A stretch of DNA of 64,000 nucleotides from CAVYXF01 sp963772335. Lineage in GTDB: Bacteria > Pseudomonadota > Alphaproteobacteria > Rhizobiales > Rhodomicrobiaceae. The notes beneath the pieces are model-generated. The model ran no database searches. It was not told the origin of the DNA and was given only the letters and a program-made list of their open reading frames with translations. Position 1 is the stretch's first letter; each line of letters begins with the position of its first letter. The stretch lies in the NCBI GenBank assembly GCA_963772335.1, contig CAVYXF010000001.1, forward strand, positions 124,001-188,000. The letters run 5' to 3'. Positions 36,287 through 42,508 of the stretch are shown here, piece by piece. The translations under genes were made by a program, and so were the position numbers.

Positions 36287-36671
36287 ATCCCTTGTCCGAA
36301 CTGGCAGAAATGCGCTCGAGGGCGACTTTCCGGTCTTCCGCCTATTGCCCGGCGGTCTGCAGCGGGCCAATTCCTCGGCGGGCCATGGGCCGGCGCCTAT
36401 GCCCGGCCGGCTCGTTGCAGTTGTCGCTCTTGACCCAGAAGTCTGCGCACTATCGCGGGGTTCTGCTCTGACCTGGATCAATACATAGCACCTATTCGCG
36501 CGCGAGAGTGAAACATGCCTGTGCACGCAAGCGTGGTATTATCCTTGAACGGTCTTCAAGCCACATGCCTTTGACTTTGGTCAAGGCGGTGTGGCCAGCC
36601 TGCCTTGAATGTGCTTCCGCTCGCCGGTTGCTGAATATGGCGGGGCGGTTCGCACCTGTCCGGAGCAAGCA
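36287..36671. promoter_or_regulatory. Divergent promoter region, ppsA and fusion kinase
   Basis: No gene here. Besides the box at 36571-36584 it contains a weaker site at 36468-36481, CTGACCTGGATCAA, one base from consensus in one half, upstream of ppsA. It also holds a separate inverted repeat TTGAA-N5-TTCAA at about 36545-36559. Confidence 0.45.
36571..36584 (+). promoter_or_regulatory. FixK/FNR-type box upstream of fusion kinase
   Basis: TTGACTTTGGTCAA is a perfect palindrome of the TTGAC-N4-GTCAA form accepted by FixK-type regulators. It lies 87 bp before the start of the kinase gene and 284 bp before ppsA. Confidence 0.6.
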
Positions 36672-38207
36672 ATGATCCAAGAGGACCAGACCGCGACAAT
36701 CGCTTTTCTAAAGACGCAGATGGGCACTGGTTCAGCGCCCGCGGAGATCATTGAAACCCACATCTCCTTCGTCTTCCTGACCCGTGATAGGGCATTCAAG
36801 CTCAAGCGGGCGGTCAAGCTGCCCTATGTCGATTTTTCGACTGCGGGGTTGAGGCTGGGCGCCTGCGAGCGGGAAGTGGAGCTTAACAGAAGGACCGCTC
36901 CCGATCTCTACATCGGCATGCGGCGCATCACGCGAGAGGCTGGCGGCGGGCTTGCGTTCAATGGTACCGGCGAGCTTGTCGACGCCATGGTTGAGATGGT
37001 GCGTTTCGATGAGGAGCACCTGTTCGACAAAATGGCAGCGGCAGGTCAACTCGAACCAGCCGTGATGAGCGCACTCGCCATGGCAATTGCCCACTTCCAC
37101 CAGGGCGCGCCTGTCCTACATGACGGGTCGGGTTCAGGCATTATGGAACGCGTGCTCGAAATCAATGAGGCGGCTTTCGCCTCCAGCCATCTATTCCCCA
37201 GCGCAGATTTGAAGGAGCTCAATGTCGCCTTCAAGAAGGCGCTACGGCGTCACGGTCCGCTGCTCGATGTCCGGGAAGCGGCCGGCAAGGTGCGGCGCTG
37301 TCATGGCGATCTGCACCTGCGCAACGTCTATCTCGCTGAGAGCGGGCCGCAGCTGTTCGACTGCATCGAGTTCAACGAGGCAATCGCCACGATCGATACG
37401 CTTTATGATCTCGCCTTCCTGCTGATGGATTTGTGGCATCGCGGGCTGCCCAGGCTCGCCAATCGCGTTATGAACCATTACCTCGACGCGACCGAAGACG
37501 AGGGAGGCTTGACGCTCCTGCCATTCTTCATGGCGATACGGGCGGCAATACGGGCCCATGTCCTCGCCACGCAGGTGGAGGAAGCCGAGACCGCCTCGAA
37601 GGAGGTAGCAGCCGCGGCCTGCTCCTATCTCGAGTTCGCTATAGCCTTGCTATGCAGCTCTTCGAGGCCGCGCCTCTATGCGATTGGGGGCTTGAGCGGC
37701 TCCGGCAAGACCACCGTCGCAGAAGCGCTGGCGCCCGAGATTGCGCCGCCGCCCGGCGCGCGGATCGTCGAGAGCGACCGCGTGCGCAAAGCCATGTTCG
37801 GTGTTGCGGCCGAGACCCGGCTCGGCGAAGAGGCTTATAGCCCAGAAATTTCCGCCGAAGTGTATCGCACGCTCGCCACGAAAGCGCGTTCCATCCTCTC
37901 GGCCGGCGGCCCCGTGGTGGTCGACGCCGTCTTCGACAATTCTGCCAGGCGAGAGCTGATCGAAGAGACCGCAAGCGAGATCGCCGTTCCCTTTACCGGC
38001 GTGTGGCTGGATGTTGGCGCAGCGACGCTCCGTCAGAGGGTGGCCGAGCGCATAGCCGGCACTTCCGATGCCACGCGTGACATTCTCGATATGCAGTTGC
38101 GGTGCGGCGCCGGTCAGGTCGAATGGGCACGCATCGATGCCGGCCGCCCCATCGGCGAGATTGTCCGCGATATTCTGGCGCTGCCATCTAAGCTCGCCCC
38201 AAAATAA
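36672..38207 (+). CDS. Bifunctional aminoglycoside-phosphotransferase-like / P-loop ATPase protein
   Basis: The 511-residue fusion starts at 36672 (MIQEDQTATIAFL), with GGAG 7 bp upstream. Residues about 1-320 are an aminoglycoside-phosphotransferase/kinase-fold domain with the catalytic loop RRCHGDLHLRNVYL and the metal motif FDCIEFNEA. Residues about 335-500 are a P-loop kinase (Zeta-like or gluconate-kinase-like) with Walker A YAIGGLSGSGKTTVAEAL and a downstream VVVDAVFDN. Such fusions are common in hypoxia and dormancy gene sets beside Hsp20 and PEP synthase or universal stress proteins. The small substrate is unknown. Antibiotic resistance is unlikely. A perfect FixK/FNR-type palindrome precedes it. 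Confidence 0.9.
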   Translation: MIQEDQTATIAFLKTQMGTGSAPAEIIETHISFVFLTRDRAFKLKRAVKLPYVDFSTAGLRLGACEREVELNRRTAPDLYIGMRRITREAGGGLAFNGTGELVDAMVEMVRFDEEHLFDKMAAAGQLEPAVMSALAMAIAHFHQGAPVLHDGSGSGIMERVLEINEAAFASSHLFPSADLKELNVAFKKALRRHGPLLDVREAAGKVRRCHGDLHLRNVYLAESGPQLFDCIEFNEAIATIDTLYDLAFLLMDLWHRGLPRLANRVMNHYLDATEDEGGLTLLPFFMAIRAAIRAHVLATQVEEAETASKEVAAAACSYLEFAIALLCSSSRPRLYAIGGLSGSGKTTVAEALAPEIAPPPGARIVESDRVRKAMFGVAAETRLGEEAYSPEISAEVYRTLATKARSILSAGGPVVVDAVFDNSARRELIEETASEIAVPFTGVWLDVGAATLRQRVAERIAGTSDATRDILDMQLRCGAGQVEWARIDAGRPIGEIVRDILALPSKLAPK

Positions 38208-38230
38208 CAGGTGCTGTGAGCTCCGGCTTC

Positions 38231-38596
38231 CTATTTCGGCTGGATATTCGGATTGCCGCCCGGCTCGCCCGGTGGCGGAATGACGGGCGTGGTGTTCGGA
38301 TTGGGATCCGGCGCCGGGGCCTGGATTTCGGGATCCACATTGCGCGGCGGATGCAGCACGCCCTTCGATTGATTGAGCTGCTCGCTGAGCGGCTGATCGG
38401 GGCGCGTGCTTTCCGGGGCGGTCGGCACTTGTTTCGGGTCGGTTTGCGAGTCCTGAGCTCGGGCATGATCATTCTGTGCGATCATCAGCATAGCGCCCGC
38501 GATGAGGATGCAAAGTGCACGGCCGGGCCTGCTGATCCGCCTGGCGACCTGAGCGCCCGGCCGGCGGTATCCATGGATTGAGCCTGTGAAGGGCAT
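38231..38596 (-). CDS. Proline-rich exported or membrane-anchored protein, unknown function
   Basis: The 121-residue protein has a basic N-terminus and one hydrophobic segment at about residues 28-46 (ALCILIAGAMLMIAQ), followed by an AHARAQD-like cleavage region. The rest is Pro/Asn-rich and probably disordered: SEQLNQSKGVLHPPRNVDP, APAPDPNPNTTPVIPPPG. The motif of LSEQL-xx-SKGV followed by a PP-rich NVDP tail is a form I associate with small periplasmic proteins of Hyphomicrobiales. Function is unknown. It is convergent with the fusion kinase, with only 23 bp between stops. Confidence 0.65.
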   Translation of the reverse strand: MPFTGSIHGYRRPGAQVARRISRPGRALCILIAGAMLMIAQNDHARAQDSQTDPKQVPTAPESTRPDQPLSEQLNQSKGVLHPPRNVDPEIQAPAPDPNPNTTPVIPPPGEPGGNPNIQPK

Positions 38597-38710
38597 GGTC
38601 TCTCCTCTTAGTGAGCATCAAGTCAATGACCTGACCCGCTGCCCGGTTCCGAGCGCATGCGCCCCGCATGTCTCGACAGAGGAGCGAATCTCCAGTAGGC
38701 GCGATGGGGA

Positions 38711-39454
38711 TTGCCGCCATTCACGGAGAGCAGGTTGGAGGGCAACCTCTATCGGCCGGTCAAGCGCTACCTCGAAAGTCTCGGCTTTGAGGTGAAGGGC
38801 GAGGTGTGCGGCTGCGATCTTGTCGCCATTCATCAGGGCGAACCGGCCGCTGTCATCATCGGCGAGCTCAAGCTCACCTTCAATCTTGAGCTCGTGCTGC
38901 AAGGGGTGGATCGCGCTGCCGCTTGCGACGAGGTCTGGCTGGCGGTTCGCGCCTCCAGGCGTGGCCGGGGGCGAGAGTGTGACCCGCGCGTCCGCAAGCT
39001 CTGCAGGCTGCTTGGATTTGGTCTCCTGTCGGTGACGTCAACCGGCGTAGAGGTGCTCGTTGAGCCGGAGCCATGGCGTCCGCGGCGGGATCGCAAGCGC
39101 CGTTCCAGGATTGTGATTGAGCATCAGCGTCGGCTTGGCGATCCGGCGACGGGAGGGAGCACCCGGGCGCCGATTATGACCGCCTATCGGCAGCAGGCGC
39201 TCGCCTGTGCCGCTGCGCTCTCCGGCGCGCCCGCACGGCCGCGCGACCTTAAACCTGCCATGCCCGACGCCTCGAAAATTCTCAGGCATAATGTCTACGG
39301 CTGGTTCTTGCGTGTCGAGCGCGGTGTCTATGCGCTCACCGATAGCGGCAGGGCCGCACTGGCGAAATGGCGTACAGCTGCACCCGAGACATGCGCCAGC
39401 CTCGCAGAGAACGACGAAATCCCCGCGCAAGCGGGTACCCAGATTGCCATTTAG
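38711..39454 (+). CDS. DUF2161-family protein, putative PD-(D/E)XK-type nuclease
   Basis: The 247-residue protein has an N-terminal nuclease-like fold. YRPVKRYLESLGFEVKGEV, then CGCDLVA and VIIGELKLTFN give the D...(D/E)xK pattern, with E and K in GELK. A central region DEVWLAVRA and a C-terminal winged-helix-like end (VERGVYALTDSGRAALAKW) follow. DUF2161 proteins are annotated as phosphodiesterase-like, but no substrate is known to me. The start is a TTG at 38711 (TTG 38735 is also possible), and no ATG fits. A terminator-like hairpin follows the gene. Confidence 0.78.
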   Translation: MPPFTESRLEGNLYRPVKRYLESLGFEVKGEVCGCDLVAIHQGEPAAVIIGELKLTFNLELVLQGVDRAAACDEVWLAVRASRRGRGRECDPRVRKLCRLLGFGLLSVTSTGVEVLVEPEPWRPRRDRKRRSRIVIEHQRRLGDPATGGSTRAPIMTAYRQQALACAAALSGAPARPRDLKPAMPDASKILRHNVYGWFLRVERGVYALTDSGRAALAKWRTAAPETCASLAENDEIPAQAGTQIAI

Positions 39455-39463
39455 GTCAGCTGC

Positions 39464-39487
39464 TTCCCCGTTTCCACGGGGAATTTC
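39464..39487. terminator. Bidirectional terminator hairpin
   Basis: TTCCCCGT-TTCC-ACGGGGAA is a perfect 8-bp stem with a 4-nt loop followed by TTTC. It lies between the convergent DUF2161 and RraA-like genes. Confidence 0.6.
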
Positions 39488-39527
39488 GGTTGTGCGGTTT
39501 GGGTCATCCATCCGACCCGATCACGCT

Positions 39528-40181
39528 TCAGAACTTCCCAAAGCGCAGATAGGCCTGCTGCGGGTCCATGCCTTGAAGAATCGCCTTACGCACCTCGTTC
39601 TCGGTCGAGACGGCAGCCTCCGCCTTCTCAACGATCGCTTGCGCCGCATCTTTCGGCACACGAACGGCGCCGTCGCGGTCGGCGAGCAGGAAGTCGCCCG
39701 GTTGAATGCGAACGTCACCGATAGTGATCGGGGCGTCGAACGCAGTCGGCACCCAGTAACCGACAATGTCGCGCGGCGTGAACCCGCGGCACCAGGTTTG
39801 GAAATGCATCGCCAGCAGGAAGTTCACATCGCGCACATAGCCGTCGATCACGCAGCCGAGCACGCCTTTGCTGTTCAAAGTCTCGGCCGAGAGCTCTCCC
39901 ATATGCGCAACCGTCTGATCGTTCGGCTGGCAAACCCAGACATGTCCCCGCTTGGCTTTCGACAGGAGCCCGGTCCATTCGACCAGGGTTTGGTGCGCAT
40001 CGGCCCCGGTATCGACCTTGCCCTCGATCGTGAAAATCGGGCCGGCGAGCGTGATTTCCGGGATTATGGGTCTGATCTCGGGGGGAAGGGTAAAGTCCCT
40101 CAAGCCCATCGCGCGCATCACGTCGTGCACGGCGCCGGTGTAGCAAGCACTGAGGCGCCGGGTGATTTCAGCTTCGTCCAT
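39528..40181 (-). CDS. RraA-like / 4-hydroxy-4-methyl-2-oxoglutarate aldolase family protein
   Basis: The 217-residue protein belongs to the RraA fold (formerly called demethylmenaquinone methyltransferase). Visible are CYTGAVHDVMRAMG, the central SKGVLGCVIDGYVRDVN with the G-DG-RD metal-site pattern of HMG aldolases, and VRIQPGDFLLADRDGAVRVP. These enzymes cleave 4-carboxy-4-hydroxy-2-oxo acids to pyruvate and an acid, with Mg or Mn. RraA proper instead regulates RNase E. The metal motif fits the aldolase role better. No protocatechuate-pathway partner lies next to it. Confidence 0.83.
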   Translation of the reverse strand: MDEAEITRRLSACYTGAVHDVMRAMGLRDFTLPPEIRPIIPEITLAGPIFTIEGKVDTGADAHQTLVEWTGLLSKAKRGHVWVCQPNDQTVAHMGELSAETLNSKGVLGCVIDGYVRDVNFLLAMHFQTWCRGFTPRDIVGYWVPTAFDAPITIGDVRIQPGDFLLADRDGAVRVPKDAAQAIVEKAEAAVSTENEVRKAILQGMDPQQAYLRFGKF

Positions 40182-40433
40182 CGCTTATGTCTCTCTTCCG
40201 CTGGTGGTGGACCCGTTTCCCCCCGGAAGGGGCCTCCACTGCCGCGCAGTGAAGAACAAAGGCTAGGACTCTATCTGCCCGCGGCTTCGGCCGATCTGCA
40301 AGCCATAATGTCCGCAATTATTGGATGTGCATCCCCGCCGGCCATGCTGGGTTACTATGGCCACCGATGCGCAAGGTGAAAGGCAACGGGCTGGAGCGTG
40401 GCCGAAGCTCAGGAATGACCGGAGGAGGAAGAT
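40182..40433. promoter_or_regulatory. Divergent promoter region, aldolase and SDR genes
   Basis: About 250 bp between divergent genes. The only feature of note is a strong GGAGGAGG ribosome binding site about 10 bp before the SDR start. No clear operator was seen. Confidence 0.35.
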
Positions 40434-41246
40434 ATGGGAAAAGGAAAATTGGACGGCCGCCGCACGCTGGTCACGGGTGCTTCGCGCGGTATTGGACGGG
40501 CCGTAGCGATCCGGTTCGCGCAAGAGGGCGCGCGCATTGCCATCAACTACAATGGCGACCGTGCGGGGGCGGATGAATGCCTGCGCCTTTCCGATGCCGC
40601 ATCGGCCACCGCCGGTGTTTCGAATCCGGGTCACTACGTCGTTCAAGCAGATGTCGGGCAGGAGGTCGAGGTGGACTGCATGTTCGAGGACCTCGATCGT
40701 GTATTCGGCGGGCTTGACATCCTCATTAACAATGCTGGCATCCAGATCGAGGCGCCATCCGAGCAGGCCGATCCGCGGGATATCGACCGGGTGCTGCACA
40801 CCAATCTTTATGGCGCCGTCTATTGCTCGCAAGCAGCGCTCCGTCGTTTTCTCGCACAAGGAAAGGGCGGGGTAATCATCAACTGCTCCAGCGTCCATCA
40901 GATCATTCCGAAACCCGGCTTCTTGAGTTATTCGCTCAGCAAAGGCGCGATGGGCAATCTCACCCGCACCTTGGCGCTGGAATTTGCGGGTCGCGGCATC
41001 CGCGTCAACGGCATCGGTCCCGGCGCGACGCTGACGGACATGAATGCCAAGTGGGCCGATGACGCCAAAGCCCGCGCCGGGGTGGAGGCGCATATCCCAT
41101 TGGGGCGCGCCGCAGAGGCGGAGGAGATCGCAGCCGCGTTTTTATTCCTCGCCTCGCCCGAGGCCTCCTATATTACCGGGCAGACGCTCTATGTCTGCGG
41201 CGGCATCACCCTTTATGAAGAGTTCCGCAAGAATTGGGCTTCCTAA
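40434..41246 (+). CDS. Short-chain dehydrogenase/reductase (glucose-1-dehydrogenase-like)
   Basis: The 270-residue classical SDR has the Rossmann motif VTGASRGIGRAVAIRFA and NNAG (NNAGIQIEAPS). The Ser lies in INCSSVHQIIPKPG and the catalytic YxxxK in SYSLSKGAM. The C-terminal YITGQTLYVCGGITLYEEF ends the domain. It resembles glucose/ribitol-type SDRs, but the substrate is open. The start MGKGKLDGRRTLV is preceded by GGAGGAGG. It is transcribed away from the RraA-like aldolase gene. Confidence 0.9.
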   Translation: MGKGKLDGRRTLVTGASRGIGRAVAIRFAQEGARIAINYNGDRAGADECLRLSDAASATAGVSNPGHYVVQADVGQEVEVDCMFEDLDRVFGGLDILINNAGIQIEAPSEQADPRDIDRVLHTNLYGAVYCSQAALRRFLAQGKGGVIINCSSVHQIIPKPGFLSYSLSKGAMGNLTRTLALEFAGRGIRVNGIGPGATLTDMNAKWADDAKARAGVEAHIPLGRAAEAEEIAAAFLFLASPEASYITGQTLYVCGGITLYEEFRKNWAS

Positions 41247-41320
41247 GGCTAGACGCAACGCGCGGCGGCTGGGGGAAAGAAACGGTGCGCAAATCGTCAT
41301 TTGTTGGCTAGAATTCCACC

Positions 41321-41776
41321 ATGACGCACGCCCGACACCCGGCAAATCATCGGCTCAGCCGCCAGGCGGCGTTGCTGGGCGTGTTTGCGGTTCTCATGCG
41401 CTGCGTAATTGCGCCTGGCCTGATGCCCGATCTCGCTGCCGCGGCGCATGGGACATTCCAGCTGGTGATCTGCAGTGGCACCGGCGCGAAAGGGCCGGCG
41501 GACGGTCAGGATGGCGGCTCGCCGCCTGGGGGCCATAAGAGCAATTCCAGCCTCTGTCCTTATGCGGCCTTCGGTCATGTCGCGACCGCCGCAGAGCCGA
41601 TCGGGCTTAATGTCGTTAGGTTCGAGCCAGCGTTCGAATCACTGCCAGGCCAGCGCCTTCTCTTCCCTCGCTACCGCGCGCTTTTGGCGCCCGTGCCCCT
41701 CCGCGATTTGGGTGATCTGCCGCCGCGCGTGATGTGGCGGCACGGGACCTCGCGACCTCAGACAGCTGTGTCATGA
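41321..41776 (+). CDS. DUF2946-like exported protein, probably copper-related
   Basis: The 151-residue protein has one hydrophobic signal or anchor segment at about residues 15-40 (QAALLGVFAVLMRCVIAPGL). The mature part has an LVICSGTGAK segment and SLCPYAAFGH, the Cys-based pattern seen in DUF2946 proteins. These often occur beside PCu(A)C and TonB-dependent copper genes. The gene lies 102 bp before the PCu(A)C gene on the same strand, so co-transcription is plausible. Function is inferred mainly from the neighbour. Confidence 0.65.
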   Translation: MTHARHPANHRLSRQAALLGVFAVLMRCVIAPGLMPDLAAAAHGTFQLVICSGTGAKGPADGQDGGSPPGGHKSNSSLCPYAAFGHVATAAEPIGLNVVRFEPAFESLPGQRLLFPRYRALLAPVPLRDLGDLPPRVMWRHGTSRPQTAVS

Positions 41777-41878
41777 CAGCTCGGCGCTGACGCTGAGCGA
41801 TCAGCTGTCCGGGAGTCAGCAGGCCCTTTTCGTCAGACTTTTGTCCCCCCGAAATCCCCTCCAAGAAAGAACAACATC

Positions 41879-42370
41879 ATGCATCACCATTTCCGCAACA
41901 TTCTCGCCGCCTCCCTCTTCGCCGCTGCTTTGTCGGCTCCGGCTTGGCTTTCCGCCCATGAGTACAAGGCCGGCAATCTGCTGATCGCCCACCCTTGGAC
42001 GCGCGCGACACCGTCCGGTGCCAAGACCGCTGCCGGCTACATGATCATTACCAACAGCGGCAAGGAAGCCGACAAGCTCACCGGCGCCACGACCGAAGGC
42101 GCCGATCAGGTCGAGCTGCACGAGATGAGCATGGGGAACAGCATCATGAAGATGCGCCAGCTTAGGGGCGGCATCGAAATCGCGCCGGGCGCAAAGGTCG
42201 AGCTGAATTCTGGCTCCTATCACCTGATGATGATTGGCCTCAAAAGCGGCTTCAAAGAGGGCCAGATGGTCAGGGGCACGCTCAAATTCGAGAAGGCGGG
42301 CAGCGTGCCCGTCGAGTTCAAAGTGGAGGCGATGGGCGGTGGCGGCAGCGATCACAGCCACATGAATTGA
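41879..42370 (+). CDS. Periplasmic copper chaperone PCu(A)C
   Basis: The 163-residue protein has the signal MHHHFRNILAASLFAAALSAP. The PCu(A)C domain contains WTRATPSGAKTAAGYMII and the copper site HEMSMGN...MRQL...YHLMMIGL, matching the H(M)x10Mx21HxM metal pattern. It takes Cu(I) to cytochrome c oxidase Cu(A) and related sites. The extra N-terminal HHH and C-terminal SDHSHMN are histidine-rich. A hairpin follows the stop. Length and motif make the identification secure. Confidence 0.93.
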   Translation: MHHHFRNILAASLFAAALSAPAWLSAHEYKAGNLLIAHPWTRATPSGAKTAAGYMIITNSGKEADKLTGATTEGADQVELHEMSMGNSIMKMRQLRGGIEIAPGAKVELNSGSYHLMMIGLKSGFKEGQMVRGTLKFEKAGSVPVEFKVEAMGGGGSDHSHMN

Positions 42371-42394
42371 GAACGCTTCCCGCCAATCGCAGCC

Positions 42395-42423
42395 GGAGCC
42401 GTGAAGGTCGCCTTCGCGGCTCC
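42395..42423 (+). terminator. Hairpin after PCu(A)C gene
   Basis: GGAGCCG and CGGCTCC enclose GAAGG-TCG-CCTTC, a near-perfect 13-bp stem with one T-G pair. No T-run follows, so it may be a weak or rho-assisted terminator. Confidence 0.55.
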
Positions 42424-42508
42424 GCTCTCATCCTCTGAGACTTGACTTGAGCCTGATCGGTTCAGATGGAACACGCCGCCGGCGTGGCGAAATTCTCGCG
42501 GGTGTCGC

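Noticed and set aside
36672..38207. Calling the phosphotransferase-like protein an antibiotic-resistance gene
   Set aside because: The fusion to a P-loop kinase and the context with Hsp20 and PEP synthase point away from resistance.
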